Of a DNA stretch of 64,000 bases, positions 14,962 to 23,625 are shown in pieces. The translations under genes and the position numbers were made by a program. Every line of letters begins with the position of its first letter. Positions within the stretch are counted from its first letter, which is position 1. The notes beneath the pieces are model-generated. The model searched no databases. It was given only the letters and a program-made list of their open reading frames with translations, and was not told the DNA's origin. The stretch covers positions 268,827 through 332,826 of the forward strand of contig NZ_LZFW01000001.1 in assembly GCF_001676025.1 (NCBI RefSeq), written 5' to 3'. The DNA is from Vibrio sp. UCD-FRSSP16_30. GTDB taxonomy: Bacteria; Pseudomonadota; Gammaproteobacteria; Enterobacterales; Vibrionaceae.

Positions 14962-16968
14962 TTATTGGTAGTTGTTAGAGGCAAAGGGGAGATGAACGAT
15001 CATCTGTGTGCCTTTGCCTAATTCAGATTTAACGCTAATGCTTCCTTGGTGCTGGTGGACGATTTGCTTACACACCGATAAGCCAATGCCTAAACCAAAG
15101 TCACCTTTTTTTTTGGTGGTAAAGTTGAGCTCGAAAATTTGCTCTATCTGTTTAGGGTCAATGCCTTCACCGTTATCTTCAAACACCACTTCAATAAATT
15201 GACCATCTCTGATGAGTCTGGTGTGAATAATCAGTTTTCCCTCTGGGGACATGGTTCGGCCTGATGTTGTTGAACCTGATGCAGTAGAGCTTGATGCTGA
15301 CGTGGACATCTTTTGCTTAGCGGCAATAGTATCAAGGGCGTTAGATAATAAGTTTGTCCAAACTTGTTGCAGAGCGATGGGGCGACACAATGCGCTGTGT
15401 GTTAACTGATAGTCTCGCACTACATCAATGTGTTTTAGTCGGTTTTCAAAGATCACTAGGGTATCTTCAATGCCTTCATGAATATCGATGCTATGGTTTG
15501 ATTCTTGATCGGAGCGGGCATAACTTTTTAGGCTTTTAACCATGTCGGCAATGCGTTGTGAGCAGACATTAATTGATCTCAAGGTTGTGCCAGCGGTATG
15601 AAAATGCTCTAACTCGTGCAATAGCGTATTCATTGCCTGACTACCATTGGCATTTTTGTGTTCAAAAAGAGTCTCAATATGCTCGGTAAGCCCCATTTGC
15701 ACCACAAGTTTGGCCTGCTGACGGCTTTCCAGTTTGTCTTCAATGGCTTTGGCTTGCTGTCTTAATGATGAGGTCGAGATTGGATTAGACAGTAACGCTC
15801 GTTGCAGTACTTGCGCGCCCAAACTTTTGCTTAGGGCGCTAAATTGCTCGGTATCACGGCTAATTTCGTCGATCAGCGTATCAGAGCTGCGTAAAATGGC
15901 GGCAACTGGATTGTTTAGCTCATGAGCCACACCGGCCACAAGTTGTCCAAGCACCACCATTTTTTCGTTTTCGATTAATTGCGCTTGAGCCGCTTCTAGG
16001 GATTCAAAGGTGTGTTGCAGTTGCAGCTTGGTATGAATACTGCGCTGAAGTCTGCGGTTAAAGTGACGTAACAGTAGGTTAGTAAACAGTGGCAATAGGG
16101 CGCTGTTAGAATGCATCACTTCGGTAAACGTTGTTTTACTGAGTTTAATGACACGAGTCGGGCTTAATGTAATGCCGGTAGAAAATGATTTTTCTCCGGT
16201 GACAAATGACATTCCGCCAATAATGCCGCCTTTTCCATGTTTGACCACTTCACGACGTTTGCCGTATTCATCTTGTTTATAAAGAGCCACTTCACCTTGG
16301 GTAATAAACCAAAGGTATTGATTGGAGGTACCTTCTTGAGTCAGTAGATGAGACGACGAATAGCGCCTGATTGCGCGAGTTTCGTCATTTTTGGCAAAAA
16401 AAGCTTCTAGAGCGGTACACACTTTTTCAGATAATTCATCGTCACTCATTGAGTGGTAATCTCGAATGAAATCACTGCGATAAGCGTGAATACGTCGATC
16501 AACGTGTGCTCTAATGATTTTTTGACTGTCTAAGATAGAACCATAAGGGAGCCAATCGACATGAGGCTGATTAATGATAAATTCGGTCAGTTCTTTTTTG
16601 ACAACTTGGTAGGTATTGTCATGTTGTAGAGGGTGAGTAAAACAATGATCTAAGCGACCTTCATTGACCGCAGTAATAATGCTATCGAGCTGATTAACAT
16701 CGCAGGTGAGTATTTTGCGACAGCTTGGATAGTGTGGTTCTAAATCAACAAGTATCTGAGAGGCACTGTTGTTAATTGATTGCGAGGCAATGATTAAGGC
16801 CAGCTGTTCACTGTTTTGACGAATACGCTGTAAAAGCGCATACGCCTCATTAATATTTTGCGCGAACAACAGCGTAAACTTACGCTCAAATGGTTTTAGG
16901 GCCTGTTTGAGCGTTGCGGTTGAGTCTGGATCATCTTCGATACAAAGAAGGCAATATTGAGTCATCAT
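14962..16968 (-). CDS. Sensor histidine kinase with pseudo-receiver and cNMP-like domain
   Basis: A 668-residue protein. Residues 5-130 align with receivers, but the acceptor position is Ser62 (ALIIASQSI where active receivers have Asp) and the conserved Lys is His112 (CFTHPL), so it is a pseudo-receiver. Residues 195-300 are a cyclic-nucleotide-binding-like beta roll (FITQGEVALYKQDE, GGIIGGMSFVTGEKSFSTG); the Arg/Glu pair used to bind cAMP is not evident. Residues 335-480 hold the HisKA helices with H349 in GVAHELNNPVAA. The HATPase follows, with NLLSNALDTIA, FEDNGEGIDP and GLGIGLSVCKQIV. No membrane segment is seen, so it is a cytoplasmic sensor; the ligand is unknown. A Ser/Thr-rich linker (SASSSTASGSTTSGRT) sits inside the ATPase domain. 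Confidence 0.9.
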   Translation of the reverse strand: MMTQYCLLCIEDDPDSTATLKQALKPFERKFTLLFAQNINEAYALLQRIRQNSEQLALIIASQSINNSASQILVDLEPHYPSCRKILTCDVNQLDSIITAVNEGRLDHCFTHPLQHDNTYQVVKKELTEFIINQPHVDWLPYGSILDSQKIIRAHVDRRIHAYRSDFIRDYHSMSDDELSEKVCTALEAFFAKNDETRAIRRYSSSHLLTQEGTSNQYLWFITQGEVALYKQDEYGKRREVVKHGKGGIIGGMSFVTGEKSFSTGITLSPTRVIKLSKTTFTEVMHSNSALLPLFTNLLLRHFNRRLQRSIHTKLQLQHTFESLEAAQAQLIENEKMVVLGQLVAGVAHELNNPVAAILRSSDTLIDEISRDTEQFSALSKSLGAQVLQRALLSNPISTSSLRQQAKAIEDKLESRQQAKLVVQMGLTEHIETLFEHKNANGSQAMNTLLHELEHFHTAGTTLRSINVCSQRIADMVKSLKSYARSDQESNHSIDIHEGIEDTLVIFENRLKHIDVVRDYQLTHSALCRPIALQQVWTNLLSNALDTIAAKQKMSTSASSSTASGSTTSGRTMSPEGKLIIHTRLIRDGQFIEVVFEDNGEGIDPKQIEQIFELNFTTKKKGDFGLGIGLSVCKQIVHQHQGSISVKSELGKGTQMIVHLPFASNNYQ

Positions 16969-17129
16969 TAACCCACATTTTTATTGCACTGTAGCAAGTT
17001 TTCAGCAAATCGAATGAGATCCAGTTAAAGTTACTGTCAGTAAACTGCAAAAAACACAGAAAATGCTGATTTATCGCAATTTGTTCTGTATAAACGTAAT
17101 TCAACGTCAGACATAGAAATCATAAGAAT

Positions 17130-18395
17130 ATGAGACAATTAAAGCTTGTTGCCGCTGTTGGCGGCGCCGTCGCTCTTATCGGGATTTGGCCACTTGCGGT
17201 CGGTCAAATAGGGCAAACTATCATTACTGATGGTGTGAAGAACTTCAGCAATCAAGATGTTAAAGTTGAGCTAGAAGAATATCACAGAGGATATTTTAGC
17301 TCTGAAGCGAAAGTATTGGTGACGGTAACCGATCCACAAGCCGTTGCGCAGCTAAAAACGTATGGTTGGCCAACACAGTACGAGCTTATCCATGATATTC
17401 ATCATGGTGTGTTTAGCCTGACGGGCGAAACTTACTATGCTAATAATCCACAGCTGAAATTAGACACCAAAACTCAGCTTAATGGTAATACTGAGTTCTC
17501 ATCTCATATTCAATCACAAAAATTTGCAGCAGCAGGACATGAGCCTGTTACCGCGCTACTCAGTTCACTAACGATTGATGGCTCTGTCACTGTACTTGGG
17601 CATTTAAACTACACCATGAGCATGCCGTCGCTTGAGCTTGATTACGCATCAGGCAGTGTGGTTCATTTTGCCGGATTAACCAGTAATGGTGATGGCAAAC
17701 TTGAGCAAGATATGTGGATGGGTGAACAAACGGTTTCTCTAGACAGCTTTGTGGTGAATGACTACGAAGGCGTTAACGTACTGGAAGCAAATGGTTTTAA
17801 CTATCAATTTAAAACCAGTCAAGACGAGCAAGCGCAAACCCTGCAAGGCGATTATCAGCTAGCAGTTAAAGAGTTTAAAAATCATGACGGTGAAGCTGCT
17901 AACTTAAATTTAAGCTTTACTGCCAGTGGCTTTGATAAGTCTTCTTTCTTAGAATTGACGCAAATGTATCAAGAGAGTCCGGTATGGACGCAACAAGATA
18001 CAGAAAAAGCACTGCCTAAGGTTGATTCACTTTTGCAAAAAGGCTTCTCTTTATCCTTGAATAAGTTTGGTGTTGATATTGATGAAGGTCGTTTTGAGAC
18101 TAACTGGAATATCGATCTACCTGAAGGCCAAGCGAACTCTTCACAAGATGTATTGCAGTTATTGAATCTACTGCAAGGTAATATGAAGGCGTTCGTATCG
18201 AGCGATCTTGTGATGGCTTATCCCTTTATTCAGCAAAACTTAGATGAGTTGTTGATTATGGATGTCGCCACTCAAGAAAAAGACGGCTATAGCATGTTAC
18301 TCAAATTGCATGACGGAAAAATCAAACTGTCTAATGGTACGGAAGTACCAGTACAATCATTACTAATGCCTATGTTAATGCAGCAAACGCATTAA
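17130..18395 (+). CDS. ydgA: YdgA family protein (DUF945)
   Basis: A 421-residue protein that begins with a single hydrophobic segment (LKLVAAVGGAVALIGIWPLAVG) acting as a membrane anchor or uncleaved signal. The rest is periplasmic and built of beta-rich repeats, with the family features VELEEYHRGYFSSEAKV near the start and DGKIKLSNGTEVPVQSLL at the end. YdgA-like proteins of Escherichia coli are inner-membrane proteins of unknown role. The gene is divergent from the sensor kinase, with 160 bases between them, and is closed by a terminator. Confidence 0.85.
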   Translation: MRQLKLVAAVGGAVALIGIWPLAVGQIGQTIITDGVKNFSNQDVKVELEEYHRGYFSSEAKVLVTVTDPQAVAQLKTYGWPTQYELIHDIHHGVFSLTGETYYANNPQLKLDTKTQLNGNTEFSSHIQSQKFAAAGHEPVTALLSSLTIDGSVTVLGHLNYTMSMPSLELDYASGSVVHFAGLTSNGDGKLEQDMWMGEQTVSLDSFVVNDYEGVNVLEANGFNYQFKTSQDEQAQTLQGDYQLAVKEFKNHDGEAANLNLSFTASGFDKSSFLELTQMYQESPVWTQQDTEKALPKVDSLLQKGFSLSLNKFGVDIDEGRFETNWNIDLPEGQANSSQDVLQLLNLLQGNMKAFVSSDLVMAYPFIQQNLDELLIMDVATQEKDGYSMLLKLHDGKIKLSNGTEVPVQSLLMPMLMQQTH

Positions 18396-18417
18396 AACCC
18401 CATAGCGATGACAATTT

Positions 18418-18457
18418 AAAGCCACAGTTAGCCACTTTTTACTGACTGTGGCTTTTT
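18418..18457 (+). terminator. Rho-independent terminator after ydgA
   Basis: AAAGCCACAGT pairs with ACTGTGGCTTT, followed by a T-run (GCTTTTTTAT). Confidence 0.9.
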
Positions 18458-18544
18458 TATATCCAAATCAGACTTAAATCTTGTTTTAAGCTGGGGTATA
18501 GTCATTGATAACATTGAAAGAATTACTTGGAGTACGTAAACAAA

Positions 18545-19633
18545 ATGGATGCTATTTATAACTTTAGTGCTGGACCTGCTGGCCTACCAAAACCTGTGAT
18601 GGAACTGGCTCAACAAGAGTTTGTTAACTGGAATGGTATGGGGCGCTCGGTGATGGAAATCAGCCACCGCAGTAAAGAGTTTATTGAAGTATCAACCAAT
18701 GCTGAGCGTGATATACGCGAGCTGCTTCAAGTGCCTAGCAATTATAAAATTCTATTTTGTCAGGGCGGAGCACGAGCGCAATTCTCTGCTGTGCCAATGA
18801 ACCTACTCGGTCAATCAAAGAAAGCTTGTTACATTAACGGTGGCTACTGGGCAAACAGTGCAGTCGAAGAAGCAAGCAAATACTGTGACGTTCAATCTGT
18901 TGCTGTTAAAACTGAAGTTGACGGCAAAGTTGCGATTAGCCCAGCCTCATCTTGGACTATCGATGCTGATGCAGCCTATGTGCATTACTGCCCAAATGAA
19001 ACCATTGATGGCATCGAAATCAATGACTTGCCAGTTACCGATAAACCAATTGTGGCAGATATGTCATCTACCATCTTATCGCGTAAGATTGATGTGAGTA
19101 AGTTTGGCGTTATTTACGCCGGCGCGCAAAAGAACATCGGTCCTGCAGGCATTACACTGGTGATTGTTCGTGATGACTTGCTTGATCTAGCGAAAGACTT
19201 TCTACCAAGTACACTGAGTTACAAACTGTTAGATGAAAAAGATTCGATGTATAACACGCCGCCAACGTACGCATGGTACTTGTCTGGGCTTGTGTTCAAG
19301 TGGTTGAAGTCTATCGGTGGTGTTGCTGAAATTGAAAAGCGTAACCGCAATAAAGCCAGCGCATTATATAAAGCGATTGATGATTCACCGTTTTATAAAA
19401 ACAATGTTCACCCTGATAACCGTTCATTGATGAACGTACCGTTTCAGTTGGCAAAACCTGAGCTTGATGCATTGTTCCTAGAACAAGCAGAAGCAAAAGG
19501 GCTGGTAGCGTTAAAAGGGCATAGAGCCGTTGGCGGTATGCGCGCATCAATTTATAACGCAATGCCTGAAGAAGGGGTGGCGGTATTGGTTAAGTTTATG
19601 CATGATTTTGCCGCTGAGCATTCAGATAGCTAA
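18545..19633 (+). CDS. serC: Phosphoserine aminotransferase
   Basis: A PLP enzyme that converts 3-phosphohydroxypyruvate and glutamate to 3-phosphoserine in serine synthesis, and acts similarly in pyridoxal phosphate synthesis. The start ATG at 18545 (GGAG 12 bases upstream) gives 362 residues, the family length. Visible hallmarks are [17 protein letters not shown] at the N-terminus, [17 protein letters not shown], and the PLP lysine in [12 protein letters not shown]. The C-terminal [17 protein letters not shown] is also diagnostic. It stands alone between two terminators, not in a serC-aroA operon. Confidence 0.96.
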   Translation: MDAIYNFSAGPAGLPKPVMELAQQEFVNWNGMGRSVMEISHRSKEFIEVSTNAERDIRELLQVPSNYKILFCQGGARAQFSAVPMNLLGQSKKACYINGGYWANSAVEEASKYCDVQSVAVKTEVDGKVAISPASSWTIDADAAYVHYCPNETIDGIEINDLPVTDKPIVADMSSTILSRKIDVSKFGVIYAGAQKNIGPAGITLVIVRDDLLDLAKDFLPSTLSYKLLDEKDSMYNTPPTYAWYLSGLVFKWLKSIGGVAEIEKRNRNKASALYKAIDDSPFYKNNVHPDNRSLMNVPFQLAKPELDALFLEQAEAKGLVALKGHRAVGGMRASIYNAMPEEGVAVLVKFMHDFAAEHSDS

Positions 19634-19668
19634 TCACTCTTTTCGATCTTGATATAAAGACTATTGAT

Positions 19669-19703
19669 AAAAAGGCTATTGATGAATTTCTATAGCCTTT
19701 TTT
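19669..19703. terminator. Bidirectional terminator, serC / LysR gene
   Basis: AAAAAGGCTAT and ATAGCCTTTTTT are complements around a 12-base loop between convergent genes. Confidence 0.85.
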
Positions 19704-19736
19704 ATTGCGCTAGATTTAACGATTGAATAAGTTCAC

Positions 19737-20639
19737 CTATTGAATAGCAGATAAGCGCTGCTCAAGAAACAGTTTTAACCCTTTCACCAAACTGCTGTAT
19801 TGGCTTCGGTTGGTTAATATCATATACAAAGGCGCATGCTCGCCACGCCAGTTTTGCGCTAGTGCGACTAAACGCCCTTTGCGAATATCTTCTAGCACAT
19901 CAAGGCGCGATTTACAGGCAATTCCATGACCATCAATCGCCCATTGGTGCACCATTTGACCGTCACTGGTTTTGCGGTTGCCAGTGACTTTTACCGTATG
20001 TTCCTGCTCTGTTTCATTGTGAATAAAGCGCCAGCGGTTGTGTAATTTTTGATTGAGAGTAAAGCATAAGCAGTTGTGCTGTTTGAGATCGTCAGGATGC
20101 TCAATAACTGGATTATTTTCTATATATTCAGGGGAGGCGCAAAGGATTCGATAATTGTCTTTGTAAAGAGTGATGGCCACCATATTCGAATCTTCTGGCT
20201 TACCAATGCGCAGTGCGACATCCACATTTTGTTCATAGAGATCGGTATAGCTGTCAGAAAGATGAACGTGCACAATCACTTTGGGGTGCAGTGTCAAAAA
20301 CTCATCAATTAGCGGCATAATAATGCCTCGCCCAGTATCGGACGGCATAGATACCGTAATATTGCCTGACAGCTCTTGGCTTTTTTCTGTCAGTTCTTCT
20401 ATGCCTTGATCAAAAATCTGCATCGCTTGCTGACAACGAGGAAGAAATAACTCTCCTTGAGGAGATAGTCTAAGCTTACGTGTGGAACGAATGAACAGCA
20501 GTACACCAAGTTCTAATTCTAGTCGTTGAATGGTGCGGCTAATGGCCGCTGGTGTCTGGTCGAGGCTTCGAGCGGCTGCCGAAAGACTGCCCAGCTTGGC
20601 CGTTTCTAGAAAAACTTTAATATCGTGTAACGATTTCAT
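19737..20639 (-). CDS. LysR family transcriptional regulator
   Basis: A 300-residue protein with the LysR winged helix-turn-helix at residues 1-60 (FLETAKLGSLSAAARSLDQTP, ISRTIQRLELELGVLLFIRS) and the periplasmic-binding-protein-like effector domain from residue 90 (SGNITVSMPSDTGRGIIMPL). It is divergent from the MDR oxidoreductase gene, with 104 bases between the starts, the usual arrangement for a LysR protein controlling its neighbour. The effector cannot be predicted. Confidence 0.9.
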   Translation of the reverse strand: MKSLHDIKVFLETAKLGSLSAAARSLDQTPAAISRTIQRLELELGVLLFIRSTRKLRLSPQGELFLPRCQQAMQIFDQGIEELTEKSQELSGNITVSMPSDTGRGIIMPLIDEFLTLHPKVIVHVHLSDSYTDLYEQNVDVALRIGKPEDSNMVAITLYKDNYRILCASPEYIENNPVIEHPDDLKQHNCLCFTLNQKLHNRWRFIHNETEQEHTVKVTGNRKTSDGQMVHQWAIDGHGIACKSRLDVLEDIRKGRLVALAQNWRGEHAPLYMILTNRSQYSSLVKGLKLFLEQRLSAIQ

Positions 20640-20644
20640 TTTTA

Positions 20645-20660
20645 ACTTTTAGTAAAAAGT
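20645..20660. promoter_or_regulatory. Inverted repeat between lysR-type and MDR genes, candidate operator
   Basis: ACTTTT-AGTA-AAAAGT is a perfect 6-bp inverted repeat just upstream of the LysR gene start. It is the only clear dyad in the 104-base divergent promoter region. It does not match the T-N11-A pattern exactly, so the call is tentative. Confidence 0.4.
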
Positions 20661-20743
20661 GTTTTAACGAATCTTAGTTTTTCAAATGGAACGTGTCAAT
20701 TAAACTGGTTGTATAGCTTATGCTTTAATATGGAGATACGAGA

Positions 20744-21745
20744 ATGAGAGCGGTAGGATACCAAGCTAATTTACCAATAGAACAAGCCAAGTCTTTACAA
20801 GATATCACACTTGATAAACCGTCTGTGAGCGGACGCGATTTACTGGTCAATGTAAAAGCGATATCGGTTAATCCTGTGGACACTAAAATTCGTGCAAACG
20901 TTGCGCCTAAAGCTGATTTTAAAGTCATTGGCTGGGACGCCGTTGGCATAGTGGAAGAGGTGGGTGATGACGTGTCGCTGTTTAAAGTGGGCGATCGTGT
21001 GTGGTACGCCGGCGATCTCAATCGCTCTGGTAGTAACGCAGAATTTCAGCTGGTGGATGAGCGAATTGTCAGTGTTGCGCCAACGAGCGCCAGTGATGCG
21101 CAGGCAGCAGCGCTACCATTAACGGCGCTTACTGCATGGGAGTTGCTGTTTGACCGATTACAAGTCGATAAGCTCGCGCACAAAAGCATTCTCATTATTG
21201 GCGCGGCAGGAGGGGTCGGTTCAATTATGGTGCAGCTAGTGAAAAAGCTCACCAACCTTAGAGTAATTGCCACTGCTTCTCGCCCGCAATCAGTTGACTG
21301 GCTCAAACAGTTAGGCGCCGATCAGGTGATTGATCATAATCAGGTGATGAGTGAACAGCTAGGCATGAAAGATTGCATCGATTATGTGGTCAGTCTTAAT
21401 AATACCGAACAGCACATGCCCGAGATCCTCAATTTGATTAAGGCGCAGGGCAAATTTGGTTTGATAGATGACCCGATGTCGTTTGATATTCGCGCTTTAA
21501 AAGCAAAAAGCATCTCTTTGCATTGGGAGTTTATGTATACCCGCTCGATGTATGAAACCAGTGATATGCAGGCGCAGCACCATATATTAGAAAGTGTTGC
21601 CAAGATGATTGATGCCGGCCAAATTAAAACAACCTTAGGCGAGCACTTTGGGGCAATTAATGCCGAGAACTTAAAGCGAGCTCATCGCTTACTTGAATCT
21701 CGTAAAGCGAGAGGAAAAATTGTTTTAGAAGGCTTTGCTGATTAA
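20744..21745 (+). CDS. Zinc-binding-type alcohol dehydrogenase / quinone oxidoreductase family protein (MDR)
   Basis: A 333-residue medium-chain dehydrogenase/reductase. The N-terminal catalytic fold has VNPVDTKIRANV and GWDAVGIVEEVGDDV; the Rossmann fold shows ILIIGAAGGVGSIMVQLVKKL at about residue 150, matching the NADPH-preferring AxGGVG pattern. The structural zinc cysteines are absent, as in the zinc-independent quinone-reductase branch. ATG at 20744 follows GGAGATACGAGA. The probable regulator is the divergent LysR gene. The substrate is unknown; a reactive quinone or enone is likely for this branch. Confidence 0.87.
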   Translation: MRAVGYQANLPIEQAKSLQDITLDKPSVSGRDLLVNVKAISVNPVDTKIRANVAPKADFKVIGWDAVGIVEEVGDDVSLFKVGDRVWYAGDLNRSGSNAEFQLVDERIVSVAPTSASDAQAAALPLTALTAWELLFDRLQVDKLAHKSILIIGAAGGVGSIMVQLVKKLTNLRVIATASRPQSVDWLKQLGADQVIDHNQVMSEQLGMKDCIDYVVSLNNTEQHMPEILNLIKAQGKFGLIDDPMSFDIRALKAKSISLHWEFMYTRSMYETSDMQAQHHILESVAKMIDAGQIKTTLGEHFGAINAENLKRAHRLLESRKARGKIVLEGFAD

Positions 21746-21819
21746 AATTTACGTTTGATGTTATTGATAGTCCTAGTGCCATTTCCTTTTATAGCGCGAT
21801 GGCTATAACGATTGACATT

Positions 21820-21847
21820 AAAAAGGTCCCAAAAATGGGACCTTTTT
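21820..21847. terminator. Bidirectional terminator, MDR gene / cydC
   Basis: AAAAAGGTCCC and GGGACCTTTTTT around a 6-base AAAAAT loop; it serves two convergent genes. Confidence 0.92.
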
Positions 21848-21885
21848 TGTTTTAGCTTTTAGTATTCATTCGAACTACATGAACA

Positions 21886-23625
21886 TTACAGCGATTGATG
21901 CAGTTGGTAATAGCGACCTTGCTGTTTGAGTAACTCATGGTGCGTACCTTGCTCTACCAGTTTGCCTTGTTCAAGGATAACCACATTATCCATTTTACTC
22001 AGTCCAACTAGGCGGTGAGTCACAAAGATGACAGTTTTATCTTGATAGTGCGTTTCTAACAAAGTCATAATTTGTGACTCAGTAGAACGGTCAAGCCCTT
22101 CAGTTGGTTCGTCCAATAATAGGATAGGGGCGTTGTGCAATAGACCGCGCGCAATACCAATGCGGCGTTTTTCACCACCAGACAATTGACGACCACCATC
22201 ACCTAACCATTGATCAAGGCCTTGATCTTGGTCTAAATAATCCAATCCAACTTTAGCAAGCATAGTGGTGAGTTCATTATCATCTGCGTCAGGTTTAGCA
22301 ATTAATAAGTTATCACGTAACGTACCGTTTAAAATGTCCACACGCTGGCTTACCACTGAGATAACACGTCGCAGTTCACTTTCTGAGAACGCTTTTAACG
22401 GGGTATTATCAATGGAGATTTGCCCTTGTTGTACATCCCAGTATCGAGTAAGTAGTTGAATTAGGGTTGATTTACCGCTGCCGGTTTTGCCTAAGATAGC
22501 AACCTTATGTCCTTTGCCTATGGTCAGGCTAAGATTATCAACAGCCAGTGGCGATGTCTGTTGCTCGCCATAACTAAAGGCAAGGTTATCAAAGTTGATC
22601 TCTAATCCCTTGTTCAACTCGGATACTTTGGCAGTCTGATAGCTTGCAAATTGCACTTCAGGCTCAGCGCCAATCACTTCATTAAGACGTCTTGCGGAAG
22701 CCAAGGTTTGACCTAAGTACTGGAATGCGCCAGCGATAGGCATTAGCAACTCAACACTCGCAAGGGTTGCAAAAACGACCAGTGCGATAAGAGGGCTAGG
22801 TCCGGATGCACCGATACCATCGGCAGACAACCATAAAATCAGAATTAAGGTAAAGCCGTTTGCTAATAACAGCAGTGCATTAGCTAGACCGGTAATATGA
22901 GCATTAATCGCCTGATTTTTCATCAGCGCCATTTGTGCTTGGTCTATTTTTTGCTGGTAGCGTTTTTCCGCGCCAAACAGCAATAACTCACTATGACCTT
23001 CAATCCAATCTAAGGCAAAAATGCGTAAATCAGCGCGGTTCTGAGTTAATCTTTGGCCGTTACCTTTACCTAACTTATAAAATAAGATTGGCCAAATAAG
23101 TACCAGTGCCATCAAGATTGCGCCTAGCGTCAGGCCGATATCGGTATCAAACCAAATTAAAAATCCAGATAGACAAGTGATGCCTAAAATACTGAGGATC
23201 ACAGGGCTAACCAGCCTTAAATAGACGTGATCCATTGCCGAGACATCCGCAACTAAGCGGTTGAGTAGGTCGGCATCGCGAAGCGCGCCAACTCGTCCCG
23301 GAATTAACGGAGTCAGTTTTTCATAAAAGTAGACGCGCAGATCGGTGAGCAGTTTAAAGGTTGCGTTGTGAGAAACGACTCTTTCGCCCCATCTACCTGC
23401 GGTGCGTCCCATCGCTAAACCACGCACGCCACCACCAGGCAACATGTAGTTAAAAGTTTCACGGGCAATGGTCAATCCGGCTACTGCGGCCGCGGAGAGG
23501 AACCAGCCAGAAAGTGTCAATAATCCGATAGAGGCAAACAGTGTCAAAAATCCAAGGATCATGCCTAATGAAAGACCGAACCAGTGTTTTTTATACAGTT
23601 TTAGGTAAGGCAGTAACTCACGCAT
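21886..23625 (-). CDS. cydC: Heterodimeric thiol exporter ABC subunit CydC
   Basis: A 579-residue fused membrane/ATPase subunit. With CydD it exports cysteine and glutathione to the periplasm, needed to assemble cytochrome bd and periplasmic c-type cytochromes. Six hydrophobic segments span residues 15-310. The ATPase has Walker A GKTGSGKST, the LSGGEKRRIGIARGLL signature and Walker B ILLLDEPTEGLD, with the H-loop in VIFVTHRLVGL. It overlaps the cydD gene by 8 bases, so the two are translated together. No promoter is needed between them. Confidence 0.95.
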   Translation of the reverse strand: MRELLPYLKLYKKHWFGLSLGMILGFLTLFASIGLLTLSGWFLSAAAVAGLTIARETFNYMLPGGGVRGLAMGRTAGRWGERVVSHNATFKLLTDLRVYFYEKLTPLIPGRVGALRDADLLNRLVADVSAMDHVYLRLVSPVILSILGITCLSGFLIWFDTDIGLTLGAILMALVLIWPILFYKLGKGNGQRLTQNRADLRIFALDWIEGHSELLLFGAEKRYQQKIDQAQMALMKNQAINAHITGLANALLLLANGFTLILILWLSADGIGASGPSPLIALVVFATLASVELLMPIAGAFQYLGQTLASARRLNEVIGAEPEVQFASYQTAKVSELNKGLEINFDNLAFSYGEQQTSPLAVDNLSLTIGKGHKVAILGKTGSGKSTLIQLLTRYWDVQQGQISIDNTPLKAFSESELRRVISVVSQRVDILNGTLRDNLLIAKPDADDNELTTMLAKVGLDYLDQDQGLDQWLGDGGRQLSGGEKRRIGIARGLLHNAPILLLDEPTEGLDRSTESQIMTLLETHYQDKTVIFVTHRLVGLSKMDNVVILEQGKLVEQGTHHELLKQQGRYYQLHQSL

